Below are positions 54,800 through 64,000 of a stretch of 64,000 nt of DNA, in pieces. How positions within the stretch are numbered: the first letter of the stretch is position 1; every line of letters begins with the position of its first letter. A program made the position numbers and the translations under genes. The notes beneath the pieces are model-generated. The model had not been told where the DNA came from. It searched no databases and worked only from the letters and a program-made list of their open reading frames with translations. The stretch comes from Comamonadaceae bacterium (GTDB lineage Bacteria; Pseudomonadota; Gammaproteobacteria; Burkholderiales; Burkholderiaceae_C): contig CANJPU010000005.1 of NCBI GenBank assembly GCA_947476285.1, forward strand, positions 62,001-126,000, read 5' to 3'.

Positions 54800-55279
54800 T
54801 TATCGCTCCAGCACCAGGCGCAGTTCTGTCAGCGGCGGTGGCTGCAATCGCTGCGCGGACAGGCGGCCTTGCGCTAGCTGCGACAAATCGGCCTGCCAGC
54901 CGGCCACCGGTGTTTCGATGCCGCGCAGCCAGTCGAACAGGGCCGCCACCGGTAGCGCCGAGCCGGTGGCGCTCGCCACCAGCGAATTTACCGATCTGAA
55001 CTGTCGGGTCTCGCCGTTGGTGGTGAGCGTGGCCGAATCGGGCAACCATGTCATGAGGGCCACTGTGTTGCCCAGGGGATCGAACAATGCCAGCTCGCCC
55101 TCGCGTGCCGTGCCTTTCAATTCGAAGGCCGCAGTGAAGGACTGGCTGGCGTTGTCCTGCACCTGCAGTGCTAAGCGGCCGCTCCAGGGGCCGAGCTGCG
55201 CATCTACCGGCGTGCGCGGCGCGCTCGCGCAGCCGGCCAGCAGGCCCAGTGCCAGCACGCAGGACAGCAGTCGTCTCAT
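54800..55279 (-). CDS. lolB: Outer-membrane lipoprotein LolB
   Basis: A 159-aa lipoprotein with lipobox LLAGC (cysteine 17) and the LolB core PWSGRLALQVQDNASQSFTA and MTWLPDSATLTTNGETRQF. LolB receives lipoproteins from LolA and inserts them in the outer membrane. It overlaps the upstream TPR gene by 4 bp and precedes ispE. Confidence 0.93.
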   Translation of the reverse strand: MRRLLSCVLALGLLAGCASAPRTPVDAQLGPWSGRLALQVQDNASQSFTAAFELKGTAREGELALFDPLGNTVALMTWLPDSATLTTNGETRQFRSVNSLVASATGSALPVAALFDWLRGIETPVAGWQADLSQLAQGRLSAQRLQPPPLTELRLVLER

Positions 55280-57012
55280 GGCTGCACGCGCAGCCGCTTG
55301 AGCGTCCCCTGCAGGGATTCGTTCTCGCTGTCAAGAAGCAGGCCTTCCTTCCAGATAGCCTGAGCACGCTCGCGCTGGCCCATACTCCACAAGACCTCGC
55401 CCAGATGGGCTGCGATCTCCGGGTCGGGCCGATTCTTGTAGGCAAGCTCCAGGATGCGAAGCGCCTCGGTTGTGTTGCCCATGCGAAACTCCACCCAGGC
55501 CAGGCTGTCGCTGATAAACGGATCGTCTGGCGCATGGCTCAGGGCCTTTTGAATGAGCTGCTTGGCTTCGGGCAGGCGAATGTTGCGATCCGCGAAGGAA
55601 TAGCCCAGCGCGTTGTAGGCATGGTGGTAATCGGGCTTGGCCGCCATCACTTGGCGCAACAGGCGCTCCATCTCGGTCAGGTTCTCCAGCTTCTCGGCCA
55701 GCATGGCCTGGTCGTACAGCAGATCCACATCCACAGGCGGCTTGGCGGTTGCCTTGGCGAGCAGGTCATAGGCAGCCTTGTATTGCTTGTGCTCGCGCAG
55801 CAGTTGCACTTCGGCCATGAGCTTCATGCGGGCGTCGGCCGGGGAGCGTTGCGGCAGCGCGGCAAGCAGCTTGCGTGCCTCGTCCATCTTGCCCTGGCGT
55901 GCGAGGATGGAGGCGCGCCTGCTCTGCGCCGCAATCAGATCTTGCGGATTCTCGATGCGGTCCAGCCAGGCGCCGGCGAGTGCAAAGTCTTTGCGTTTCT
56001 CAGCAACGCGCGAGAGCGACAAATAGGCTTGTGCCAAGCCGCGGCTACGCTCCTCGCCCGAGCGCTGGGCCTGTGCCAGCTCAACATAGCGTTTAAGAGA
56101 GGCCTCGGCCGCCACATCCAGGTTGTCCTGCAGTTGCAGCGTGCCCTGGACCAGCCAGGCTTCGGGGAATTCGGGCTTTTCGGCGGTGACGATCTTCAGT
56201 TGCTGCAAGGCCTCCGGATAGCGCTGCGCATCCAGAAGCGCTCGGGCGTAGCCCATGCGGATTTCGGGCTGGGGCTTAGGCTCGGCCAGATAGCGCCGCA
56301 CGATGGTCTCGGCCAGCGGCTGCTTGGGGTCCATCAGTTCGATGGCCAGCAGCGCTGGCCCTTCGGCCTGCGGGCTCGCCACTTGCGCCCGTCGGGCCGC
56401 TTCCACCGCCCCGCTGATGTCGCCAGCCGCCAGCCGCATGCGACCGACGCTGGTCCAGGCTGTGCCGCCGGTGGCAGGCTGGCTCAGATGCTCAGTCAAA
56501 GCTTGCTCGACGACGCTGGCGGCGAGTTTCTTGTCACTCACCCGAGAATACGTGCGTGGAATGATCGCCAGCGCCGCATCAAGATCCTTGCCACTGACCA
56601 GCGCCAATCCCGCTTTGAGCGCCTCGGCGCTCTCGGCCACCCGGTTCAGCGCCACCAGAATCTGAAGCACATAGCGATTGGCATCGCGGGAGGCAGGGTC
56701 GGCCTGCTTCCAGGCTCGGGCTGCCTGCAGCGCCGATTCGCCCGACCGGGCCTGGAAGGCCAATTCAATGGCGCGCGTGTACAGGCCGGCATCGCCCGTC
56801 TTGCGCGCCGCATCAAGAATCAGGGCATATCCAGCGCCGGGGTTTGCGCCCTGCGCATTGAGCTCACCCAGCATAAGCTGGTAGAACAGCTCTGCGTCCA
56901 GTGCGGAGTACCCGGGTTCGCCCGCGGGCTTGCCGCCCTGCGAGGGTTGGGCGAACGCGGCCTGAGCCAAGCCAAGTATCAGCGTGGCGGCGACGAGGTG
57001 TAATCTTCTCAT
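55276..57012 (-). CDS. Periplasmic tetratricopeptide repeat protein upstream of lolB
   Basis: A 578-aa protein with a signal peptide (ending AQAAFAQ) and many TPR units, e.g. [20 protein letters not shown] and [20 protein letters not shown] near the C-terminus. It overlaps lolB by 4 bp, so the two are coupled. TPR proteins at this place are usual in betaproteobacteria and probably act in cell-envelope assembly; the partner is not known. Confidence 0.87.
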   Translation of the reverse strand: MRRLHLVAATLILGLAQAAFAQPSQGGKPAGEPGYSALDAELFYQLMLGELNAQGANPGAGYALILDAARKTGDAGLYTRAIELAFQARSGESALQAARAWKQADPASRDANRYVLQILVALNRVAESAEALKAGLALVSGKDLDAALAIIPRTYSRVSDKKLAASVVEQALTEHLSQPATGGTAWTSVGRMRLAAGDISGAVEAARRAQVASPQAEGPALLAIELMDPKQPLAETIVRRYLAEPKPQPEIRMGYARALLDAQRYPEALQQLKIVTAEKPEFPEAWLVQGTLQLQDNLDVAAEASLKRYVELAQAQRSGEERSRGLAQAYLSLSRVAEKRKDFALAGAWLDRIENPQDLIAAQSRRASILARQGKMDEARKLLAALPQRSPADARMKLMAEVQLLREHKQYKAAYDLLAKATAKPPVDVDLLYDQAMLAEKLENLTEMERLLRQVMAAKPDYHHAYNALGYSFADRNIRLPEAKQLIQKALSHAPDDPFISDSLAWVEFRMGNTTEALRILELAYKNRPDPEIAAHLGEVLWSMGQRERAQAIWKEGLLLDSENESLQGTLKRLRVQP

Positions 57013-57056
57013 CGGACCATAATAATCCAAGCACCGCTTCCAGGTTTGCTTTCAAA

Positions 57057-57872
57057 ATGCCCGAACTCCCCGAAGTCGAAGTCACCCGTCAGAGTTTTGC
57101 AAAGCGCATCCGTGGTGGCCGCATCGAATCGGTGCGCCTTGGCAAGCCGCTGCGCTGGCCGCTGGGCATAGACCCAGCCATGCTGGTGGGCCGCACTGTG
57201 CTGGACGTGCGCAGGCGAGGCAAATACCTGTTGCTTGACCTCAACCACGGCATGCTGCTGATGCACCTGGGCATGTCTGGCAGCGTCAGTTTTGCGCCCG
57301 AGCAGCCGGCTGCGGCGGCCCATGATCATTTTGATCTGGCCACTTCGCGCGGTGTGTTGCGCCTGAACGACCCCCGGCGGTTTGGCGCCGTGGTCTATGC
57401 ACCGGCGCAAGACGCGCCTGAGGCGGTCAAGCTGCTGGGCCGCCTGGGCGTGGAGCCGCTGTCCGACGCTTTCGAACCAGAGGCCTTCCACCAGGGCCTC
57501 AAGCGCCGCAACGCGCCAGTCAAGCAAGTGCTGCTGGCCGGCGAACTGGTGGTGGGTGTTGGCAACATCTATGCGTCCGAGGCGCTCTTCATGGCCGGCA
57601 TACGCCCCACCTTGCGGGCTTCCCGCATCAGCCGCCCCCGCGCGGACAGGCTGCACCAGGCGGTGCGCGACGTGCTGGCGCGGGCGGTGGCCAAGGGCGG
57701 CAGCACCTTGCGCGACTTTTCCAATGCGCAAGGCCAAGCCGGGTACTTCCAGCTAGAGGCCATGGTCTACGACAGGGCGGGCCAGCCTTGCCGCGTCTGC
57801 GCTGCGCCCATCAAGACCCTGCGCCAGGGTCAGCGCGCCACTTACTACTGCCCTCATTGTCAGAAATCATGA
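57057..57872 (+). CDS. mutM: Formamidopyrimidine-DNA glycosylase MutM
   Basis: A 271-aa DNA repair enzyme with the catalytic N-terminal proline and glutamate in [18 protein letters not shown], lysine in [13 protein letters not shown] region, and the C-terminal zinc finger [20 protein letters not shown] ending CPHC. It removes 8-oxoguanine from DNA. It diverges from the TPR gene and starts a plus-strand group with the dynamin-like gene and mutY, its partner in 8-oxoG repair. Confidence 0.97.
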   Translation: MPELPEVEVTRQSFAKRIRGGRIESVRLGKPLRWPLGIDPAMLVGRTVLDVRRRGKYLLLDLNHGMLLMHLGMSGSVSFAPEQPAAAAHDHFDLATSRGVLRLNDPRRFGAVVYAPAQDAPEAVKLLGRLGVEPLSDAFEPEAFHQGLKRRNAPVKQVLLAGELVVGVGNIYASEALFMAGIRPTLRASRISRPRADRLHQAVRDVLARAVAKGGSTLRDFSNAQGQAGYFQLEAMVYDRAGQPCRVCAAPIKTLRQGQRATYYCPHCQKS

Positions 57873-57924
57873 GCGCGTGGCGCGTGCTGTGATGCTATAT
57901 TGAGCAAGGGACTTCGGGAACACA

Positions 57925-59886
57925 GTGGGCAATTCCTTCAACGAACAATTCGATCAGCACGGCAGTTGGCGACGTGAGTTCGCGCTGCGCCTGAAGTTGT
58001 TGTCCGGTTGGCTAAAAGACCACGACTTGCTCGACGCAGCAGTCAAGGAGCGCTTGCGCCGGCTTGAATCGCAGATGCGATCGGACAAGGTCATGGTGGC
58101 CTTCGTTGCCGAATTTTCACGCGGCAAGTCCGAGCTGATCAACGCCATCTTCTTTGCCGGCTACAAGCGCCGCATCATGCCCGCCAGTGCCGGCCGCACC
58201 ACCATGTGCCCCACCGAGCTGGGCTACGACAGCGAGGTGCCACCCTGCCTGCGCCTCTTGCCGATCGAGACACGCCTGCAATCGCAACCCCTGATGGAAT
58301 GGCGCATGGCCACCGAGAAATGGGAGCGCTTGGACCTGGACGTCAACGACCCCGCCCAACTTGCGCAGGCCTTCGAGAAAGTGGCGGAAGTTCTGCATGT
58401 CAGCAAAGATGAGGCTGCGGCCCTGGGCTTCTGGCATGAAGAAACGCCCGAAGACAACCCCATGGTCAACGCCGAGGGTCTGGTCGAAGTGCCGCGCTGG
58501 CGGCATGCGCTGATCAACATCGCCCACCCCTTGCTCAAGCAGGGCTTGGTCATCCTGGATACGCCCGGCCTGAACGCCATAGGAGCTGAACCCGAGCTCA
58601 CGGTGAACCTGATTCCGCAGGCACATGCGGTGCTGTTCATCCTTGCCGCCGACACTGGCGTCACCAAGTCTGACCTCGCCATCTGGCGCGAGCACCTGGC
58701 CACTTCCGCCGAGAACGTCGATTCGCGGCTGGTGGTGCTCAACAAGATCGACACCTTGTGGGATTCTCTCAGCTCACCGGTGCAGGTGCAGGCGCAGATC
58801 GAACGCCAGCGGGTCATCTCCGCTGAAATCCTGGGCCTGTCCAAAGAGCAGATCTTTCCAGTGTCGGCCCAGAAAGGGCTGGTGGCCAAGGTCAATGACG
58901 ACGCCCAGTTGCTTGAGGCCAGCCGGCTTCCCGAACTGGAGCTCGCTCTGAGCCAAGGTGTGCTTGGCCGGCGCCAGAAAATTCTTCGTACGGCAGTGGC
59001 GGCAGGCATTGTCGAACTGCGCACCGAAGCCGGCCGCGCCATCGGTGTGCGCCGGCGCGATCTGGCCGAGCAAATGCTTGAGCTCAAGGGCCTTCGGGGC
59101 AAGAACATCGCCGTCATCAAGCACATGCGCTCGCGCATCGAGCAAGAGCAGGCCGACTTTGACGTCAGCGGCGCGCGCATCCATGCGGTGCGATCGGTGC
59201 ATGTGAAGCTCTTGCGCGACGTCTTTCACCTGCTTGGCACCAACACCCAGAGATCCGAAATGGCCGAACTGACCACGGCCCTGCGTCAGCCGGGCATCAA
59301 GCTGGGCGTGCGCAAGGCCTATGCGTCCACCTTCGAGCGCCTGCGCGCGGGCCTGGGCAAGGCACAGACCACCAGCGCCGAGATTCACTCCATGCTGACA
59401 GGCACATTCCGCCAGCTCAATGCGGAATACGGCTTCTCGCTGCAAGCTCCGCGCGAGCCCGACCTGGCACGCCATGAACGCGACCTCGATTTGCTCGAAC
59501 GCAGCCACAACCAGTACCTGAGCGTTGGCAACATCTTTCGCCTCGCGCGGCCGGAGTTTGCGGACCGCCTGGTGCGCGCCCTGGGAACGCGCCTTCGCGT
59601 GGTCTATGAGTCGGCGCTGGGCGAGGTGGAGTTATGGAACAAGTCCGCCGCCGCCCAGCTCGATGCACAACTGCGCGAACGCCGGCGCAATTTCGGCCGT
59701 CGCCTAGAGGCCATCGAGCGCATTCAGCAAGCCGCCTCGGGCCTGGACGAGCGCATCAACGAAATCTCTTCCCAGGAAATGGTGCTCGATCAACTCGATG
59801 CCAAGCTCACTGAGCTGACGAGCCATTTAATCAACATCCCTGACAGCCCCGCCCCGACGGACCCCGACCCACTACGCACGGCATGA
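57925..59886 (+). CDS. Dynamin-family GTPase
   Basis: A 653-aa protein with the G1 loop AEFSRGKSELINAIFF (residues about 59-74; the usual leading Gly is Ala), G3 ILDTPGLNAIG, G4 NKIDTLWD and a long helical stalk ending in a coiled-coil-rich region. Bacterial dynamin-like proteins remodel membranes, repair damage or resist phage. The start is GTG 57925. It overlaps mutY by 4 bp. Confidence 0.9.
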   Translation: MGNSFNEQFDQHGSWRREFALRLKLLSGWLKDHDLLDAAVKERLRRLESQMRSDKVMVAFVAEFSRGKSELINAIFFAGYKRRIMPASAGRTTMCPTELGYDSEVPPCLRLLPIETRLQSQPLMEWRMATEKWERLDLDVNDPAQLAQAFEKVAEVLHVSKDEAAALGFWHEETPEDNPMVNAEGLVEVPRWRHALINIAHPLLKQGLVILDTPGLNAIGAEPELTVNLIPQAHAVLFILAADTGVTKSDLAIWREHLATSAENVDSRLVVLNKIDTLWDSLSSPVQVQAQIERQRVISAEILGLSKEQIFPVSAQKGLVAKVNDDAQLLEASRLPELELALSQGVLGRRQKILRTAVAAGIVELRTEAGRAIGVRRRDLAEQMLELKGLRGKNIAVIKHMRSRIEQEQADFDVSGARIHAVRSVHVKLLRDVFHLLGTNTQRSEMAELTTALRQPGIKLGVRKAYASTFERLRAGLGKAQTTSAEIHSMLTGTFRQLNAEYGFSLQAPREPDLARHERDLDLLERSHNQYLSVGNIFRLARPEFADRLVRALGTRLRVVYESALGEVELWNKSAAAQLDAQLRERRRNFGRRLEAIERIQQAASGLDERINEISSQEMVLDQLDAKLTELTSHLINIPDSPAPTDPDPLRTA

Positions 59887-60950
59887 GCAGCCGGCCGCCC
59901 TGTTTCGCCAGACGCGTGGTGCAGTGGCAAAAGCAGCATGGCCGGCGCGACCTGCCGTGGCAGAACACCCGTGACCCATATCGGGTGTGGTTGTCTGAAA
60001 TCATGCTGCAGCAAACCCAGGTGGTCACGGTGCAGGACTACTACGCCCGCTTTTGTGCGCGCTTTCCTGATGTGCGCGCACTGGCCGCAGCGCCGCAAGA
60101 TGAGGTGCTGGGCCTGTGGAGTGGCTTGGGCTACTACAGCCGCGCACGCAATCTGCACCGGTGCGCGCAAGAGGTGGTGCAACTGCATGGCGGCCGGTTC
60201 CCTGAGAGCGCGCAGGCGCTGGGCCTGCTGCCGGGCATAGGGCCGTCCACTGCAGCAGCCATTGCATCGTTTTGCTTTGACGAGCGCGCCGCCATCCTTG
60301 ATGGCAACGTCAAGCGGGTGCTCAGCCGCGTGCTGGGTTTTGACGCGGATCTTTCCATCGCCGCACATCACAAGCAGTTACTCGCCCTGGCCCAAGACCT
60401 GCTACCGCGCCAGGCCGATGCCATGCCAGCCTACACCCAGGGACTGATGGATTTGGGCGCCACGCTTTGCCTGCCGCGCAAACCCCAGTGCCCACGCTGC
60501 CCAGTGCAAGCCCTGTGCAGCGCGCATCGCGAAGGCAATCCTGAAAGCCTGCCAGTGCGCACGCGCCGGCTCAAACGTAGCGCCCAATCCATGTGGCTCT
60601 TGCATGCGCGAAGGGCCGACGGCTCTGTGTGGCTTGAGCAGCGGCCAGACACCGGCATCTGGGCCCGTTTGTATTGCCTGCCGGTGTTTGAGAACCGCGA
60701 AGCACTGCATGCCGCCGTGCCGGCCCGCGCACGTGCGAGCTTGCTTGATGCACAGCCCTTTGTTCATGTGCTCACCCACAAAGACCTGCACATGCATCCG
60801 GTGGTCGGTGAATTTGGCAGTGCGTCAATACGAGGGCTGCGGGGCGCCTGGTACAGCAGCGAAGAATGGCCAAGGCTGGGGCTGCCCGCGCCAGTGCGGC
60901 GCTTGTTGGGCGTGGGTCTCAGCCCAGGTCCAGCTCACGGTGCCGCTTGA
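59883..60950 (+). CDS. mutY: A/G-specific adenine glycosylase MutY
   Basis: A 355-aa enzyme with [20 protein letters not shown], the helix-hairpin-helix [20 protein letters not shown] (catalytic Asp in [13 protein letters not shown] region), the iron-sulfur cluster [17 protein letters not shown] and a Nudix-like C-terminal domain. It removes A opposite 8-oxoG, complementing MutM upstream. It overlaps the convergent rapZ gene by 32 bp. Confidence 0.97.
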   Translation: MSSRPPCFARRVVQWQKQHGRRDLPWQNTRDPYRVWLSEIMLQQTQVVTVQDYYARFCARFPDVRALAAAPQDEVLGLWSGLGYYSRARNLHRCAQEVVQLHGGRFPESAQALGLLPGIGPSTAAAIASFCFDERAAILDGNVKRVLSRVLGFDADLSIAAHHKQLLALAQDLLPRQADAMPAYTQGLMDLGATLCLPRKPQCPRCPVQALCSAHREGNPESLPVRTRRLKRSAQSMWLLHARRADGSVWLEQRPDTGIWARLYCLPVFENREALHAAVPARARASLLDAQPFVHVLTHKDLHMHPVVGEFGSASIRGLRGAWYSSEEWPRLGLPAPVRRLLGVGLSPGPAHGAA

Positions 60951-61806
60951 GCGTCATCCATTTCTGGGTGAATGCGGCGGCCAGTTTCTCTACCAGGAAC
61001 ACCGAGCGATGCTGCCCACCGGTGCAGCCCAAGGCCACAGTCACATAGCTGCGGTGGTCGCGCGCCAGCGGCTCTAGCCACTGGCTCAGAAAATACTCAA
61101 TGTGCTTGTACATGCGCGCCACCTCGTCTTGCTTCTCAAGATAAGCCGCGACTGGCTCATCCATTCCGGTCAGGGGCCGCAGTGCGGCTTCGTAGTGGGG
61201 GTTGGGCAGCATGCGCACGTCGAAGACATAATCCGCATCCACCGGAATGCCGCGTTTGAACGCGAATGACTCGAACACCAGTGTGAGCTGATTCGCCGGT
61301 GCGGAAAGCAGAGACTTCACATGCGCCTGTAACTGCGCAGGCCGGATCACGCTGGTGTCAATCACATGGGCTTGTTCGCGCAAATCAGCGAGCAACTCGC
61401 GCTCCAGCTCAATTGCATCAATCAGAGTGTGCTGGTGATCGGGCTCCTTGTCGCCCGAGCGCAACGCCGGCAAGTTGCCAGACAGCGGATGCCTGCGCCG
61501 TGTCTCGGAGAAACGCCGCACCAGTGTCTCCGTGGTGGCGTCGAGGAACAAGGGGCGCACTGTCACGCCCTGCGCGCTTAGCTCACGCAACTGCGCTGGC
61601 ACCAGCGGCAGGGAAGTCGCGCTGCGCACGTCCATCGCAATGGCCACCCTCTCGGCGCCGGTCTGCCGCTCCAGCGCGACGAACTGCAGCAAAAGCTCAG
61701 GCGGGAGATTGTCCACGCAGTAATAGCCCGCGTCTTCCAGCGCGCGCAGCGCCACCGATTTGCCAGAGCCCGACATGCCAGTGATGAGGACGACTTCTTG
61801 CTTCAT
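60919..61806 (-). CDS. rapZ: RNase adapter protein RapZ
   Basis: A 295-aa protein with P-loop [20 protein letters not shown] and the C-terminal [19 protein letters not shown] and [20 protein letters not shown]. RapZ binds small RNAs and guides RNase E; in many proteobacteria it links cell-wall precursor supply to GlmS. It sits in the order nadK-recN-rapZ, with recN 24 bp upstream. Confidence 0.95.
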   Translation of the reverse strand: MKQEVVLITGMSGSGKSVALRALEDAGYYCVDNLPPELLLQFVALERQTGAERVAIAMDVRSATSLPLVPAQLRELSAQGVTVRPLFLDATTETLVRRFSETRRRHPLSGNLPALRSGDKEPDHQHTLIDAIELERELLADLREQAHVIDTSVIRPAQLQAHVKSLLSAPANQLTLVFESFAFKRGIPVDADYVFDVRMLPNPHYEAALRPLTGMDEPVAAYLEKQDEVARMYKHIEYFLSQWLEPLARDHRSYVTVALGCTGGQHRSVFLVEKLAAAFTQKWMTLKRHRELDLG

Positions 61807-61830
61807 GTCTGTATCCGCATCAGGGCCCGC

Positions 61831-63492
61831 TCAGGCGCTCGCACCCAGCCCGCCCGAGAGCATTTCCTTCGCGTGCGCCAGCGTCGTGCCCGACAAGCGC
61901 TCGCCACCCAGCATGCGGGCGACCTCGGCAACGCGCTGCTCGCCATGCACTGGCGCCACCGTGCTTGATGGCCCGGCTGCGTCGCTGTGTTTGGCCACCA
62001 CCAGATGATGATCGGCGCAAGCCGCCACCTGCGGCAGGTGTGTGACCGCCAGCACCTGCCGGTCGCGGCCCAGTTGTTTCATCAGGCGACCCACTGTTTC
62101 GGCCACTGCACCGCCCACGCCCGAATCCACCTCATCAAAAATCAAGGTCTGCGCCGTGCCCAGCCTGCTGGTGGTGACGGCAATGGCCAGCGCAATGCGT
62201 GAGAGCTCGCCGCCAGAGGCGACCTTGCCCACTGGCCGTGGCGTGCTGGCTGCATGCCCGGCAACCAGAAACACCGCGTCCTCCAATCCAGCCTGTGTCG
62301 GCTGATCGGATTTTTGGAGCAGCACCTCAAAGCGGCCGCCCTGCATGCCCAGCCCCTGCATCGCTTGCGTCACCGCCTTGGCAAGCAGCGGCGCAGCCTT
62401 GGCCCGCGCCTTGGACAGCGCGCGCGCCTGCGTCATGAAAGCCTCGGCCTCTTTCTTTTCGGCCGCTTCCAGTGCGGCCAGGTCTGCCGCTGCATCCAAC
62501 CGCGACAGCTCTTGCCGCCACGCCGCCAGCAGCGCCGGCAAATCTTGTGGCGCGCGCTTGTACCTGCGCGCCAGCGACATCCATAGCGACATGCGCGCAT
62601 CCAGCTCGGCCAGGCGGTCTGGGTCTAAATCGGTCTTGCGCAGATAGGCGTGCAGCGAATGCGCCGCATCCTCGGCCTGTGCCAGGCTGGAGGCCAGCAC
62701 CTGCGCAAGATCGGCGAAAGCCGGCTCCACATGTGCAAGATCTTGCAGCAGGCTTTGCGATCGTGACAGCCCCCGAGTGGCGCCGCCTTCGTCGCCCTCC
62801 AATGACTGCAGCGCGCCCTGTGCGGCCTCCAGCAGCGCCTGCGCATTGGCCAGCCGCGCATGGCTGGTGTTGAGCTCGTCCCACTCATGCTCGCCCGGGG
62901 CGAGCTTGTCGACTTCGCCAATCTGCCAGGCCAGCCGCTCGCGTTCGCGCTGCAAAGAGTCTTGTGCCGCGCGGGCGTCCTGCAATGTCTTTTGTGCCGC
63001 GCGCCAGGCTTGCCAGCAAGGCTGCAGCGCCTGCGAGCTGGTGCCCGCATAGGCATCGAGCAGCCCGCGCACAGAATCGGGCCGGGTTAGGCTTTGCCAG
63101 GCATGCTGGCCATGAATATCCACCAGTTGATCGGCCAGCTCGCGAAGCTGCGTGGCTGTGGCCGGGCTGCCGTTGATCCAGGCGCGGCTCTTGCCCTGGT
63201 TGTCGATGCTGCGACGCAGCAGCAAGGTGTCGTCATGATCAAAGCCGGCTTCCTCCAGCCAGGGCGCCAAGGCAGGCGGCAGATCGAACTCGGCGCTGAT
63301 CTCAGCGCGCGCAGCGCCCTCGCGCACCACGCCTGCATCAGAGCGGGCGCCCAGCGCAAGCTGCAAGGCATCCACCAGAATCGACTTGCCTGCACCGGTC
63401 TCGCCGGTGAGCACGGTGAAGCCTGCGGTGAGATCAAGCTCAAGCTCACGCACGATGACAAAATCGCGCAGCGCGATTCGCTTGAGCGTCAT
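61831..63492 (-). CDS. recN: DNA repair protein RecN
   Basis: A 553-aa SMC-like ATPase with Walker A GETGAGKSILVDALQLALG at the N-terminus, a coiled-coil middle and the C-terminal GKVASGGELSRIALAIAVTT (signature) and IFDEVDSGVGGAVAET. RecN holds DNA ends together during recombinational repair. It follows nadK by 1 bp. Confidence 0.96.
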   Translation of the reverse strand: MTLKRIALRDFVIVRELELDLTAGFTVLTGETGAGKSILVDALQLALGARSDAGVVREGAARAEISAEFDLPPALAPWLEEAGFDHDDTLLLRRSIDNQGKSRAWINGSPATATQLRELADQLVDIHGQHAWQSLTRPDSVRGLLDAYAGTSSQALQPCWQAWRAAQKTLQDARAAQDSLQRERERLAWQIGEVDKLAPGEHEWDELNTSHARLANAQALLEAAQGALQSLEGDEGGATRGLSRSQSLLQDLAHVEPAFADLAQVLASSLAQAEDAAHSLHAYLRKTDLDPDRLAELDARMSLWMSLARRYKRAPQDLPALLAAWRQELSRLDAAADLAALEAAEKKEAEAFMTQARALSKARAKAAPLLAKAVTQAMQGLGMQGGRFEVLLQKSDQPTQAGLEDAVFLVAGHAASTPRPVGKVASGGELSRIALAIAVTTSRLGTAQTLIFDEVDSGVGGAVAETVGRLMKQLGRDRQVLAVTHLPQVAACADHHLVVAKHSDAAGPSSTVAPVHGEQRVAEVARMLGGERLSGTTLAHAKEMLSGGLGASA

Positions 63493-63493
63493 C

Positions 63494-64000
63494 TTAGTGT
63501 CCCTCGTTCCAATGAAGTTTCTCGCGCAGCGTGTCGAAATACGTCCACCCGCGCGGATGCAGAAAGCGTACGCGGTGCTGCGAGCGCTTCACGGTGATGC
63601 GGTCGCCGCGCAGCAGCGAGGCCAGCGACTGCATATCAAAATTGGCGCTCATGTCGCGCCCTGACACCACCACGATGGCGATCTCGGCCGTATCGGGCAG
63701 CACGATAGGCCTGTTGGACAAAGTGTGCGGCGCGATTGGCACCAGCACCCAGCCCTGGTTGGACGGATGCAGCAGCGGCCCGCCTGCCGACAAGGCATAG
63801 GCGGTAGAGCCAGTGGGCGTGGCCACGATCAAGCCGTCGGCCCGCTGGTTGGCCACAAAATGCCCATCCACCTCTACCCGCAGTTCCACCATGCCCGAAG
63901 TGGCGCCCCGGTTCACCACCACATCGTTCATGGCCAGTGCGTCAAACACGCAGTGGCCATCGCGCATCACCCGGGCATGCATCAGACTGCGTTGGTCTTC
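63494..64000 (-). CDS. nadK: NAD kinase, 3' part only (partial)
   Basis: The visible 168 residues are the C-terminal part, with [20 protein letters not shown] and [20 protein letters not shown], the NAD kinase motifs that bind NAD and place the phosphate. The catalytic GGDGT loop is beyond the window edge. It phosphorylates NAD to NADP. The frame is open at the right edge, so the protein is complete only outside the window. Confidence 0.95.
   Translation of the reverse strand, partial: EDQRSLMHARVMRDGHCVFDALAMNDVVVNRGATSGMVELRVEVDGHFVANQRADGLIVATPTGSTAYALSAGGPLLHPSNQGWVLVPIAPHTLSNRPIVLPDTAEIAIVVVSGRDMSANFDMQSLASLLRGDRITVKRSQHRVRFLHPRGWTYFDTLREKLHWNEGH

Overview
The window reads as a chromosomal segment of a GC-rich betaproteobacterium, most likely a member of the Burkholderiales close to the Comamonadaceae. 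The evidence is the gene order (coxB-ctaD-ctaG-ctaE-SURF1-ctaA-ctaB-SCO followed by rpoH; ftsY-M16-M16-rsmD-coaD; lolB-ispE-tRNA-Gln-prs-rplY-pth), a Bug-type periplasmic receptor, and a GC-rich intergenic hairpin repeat of a kind I associate with that family. No rRNA, CRISPR array or prophage was seen. Genus or species cannot be fixed from this sequence alone.

Layout. 1-2.8 kb: a hydantoinase/oxoprolinase pair (hyuAB, hyuB cut by the window edge). 2.9-3.1 kb: a decayed IS5-type transposase. 3.2-4.7 kb: a TPR protein with a glycosyltransferase-like C-terminus. 4.8-4.9 kb: tRNA-Arg(CCT). 5.0-7.7 kb: a MoxR ATPase, GNAT and VWA operon. 7.7-15.9 kb: housekeeping and stress genes (cytochrome c4, FMN reductase, TSUP exporter, KefF/KefC, ParA, TrmL, ComF, a BioC-like methyltransferase). 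16-25.2 kb: a complete aa3-type cytochrome c oxidase locus with its copper, haem A and assembly factors. 25.4-28.1 kb: a Bug receptor, the heat-shock sigma factor RpoH and an Mpo1-like membrane protein. 28.2-29.0 kb: an RHH-GNAT toxin-antitoxin pair.

29.1-35.8 kb is the most interesting part. It holds a selenium metabolism island: selD/senC and senB on the minus strand, and, divergently, senA followed by a four-gene ABC importer of the PhnD/PhnC/PhnE type. SelD would make selenophosphate, SenB would put selenium on a UDP-sugar, and SenA would transfer it to hercynine to give selenoneine. The importer is probably the selenium-oxyanion supply. The start codons of senA and senB overlap by 13 bp.

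35.8-41 kb: ftsY, an active/inactive M16 peptidase pair, rsmD and coaD. 41-50.4 kb: an alpha/beta hydrolase, a histidine phosphatase and a minus-strand operon of a peptide-type ABC importer (dppBCDF plus receptor) with an amidase and a TTC38-like TPR protein. This block looks inserted between coaD and a YfhL-type ferredoxin. 50.5-64 kb: conserved core genes (pth, rplY, prs, tRNA-Gln, ispE, lolB, a TPR lipoprotein-pathway neighbour, mutM, a dynamin-like GTPase, mutY, rapZ, recN and the 3' part of nadK).

Regulatory elements worth notice are a perfect CIRCE operator upstream of rpoH, a palindrome in the toxin-antitoxin promoter, a perfect inverted repeat in the 29-bp ftsY/M16 divergent gap, several Rho-independent terminators, and a palindromic MITE/REP-like element between prs and tRNA-Gln.
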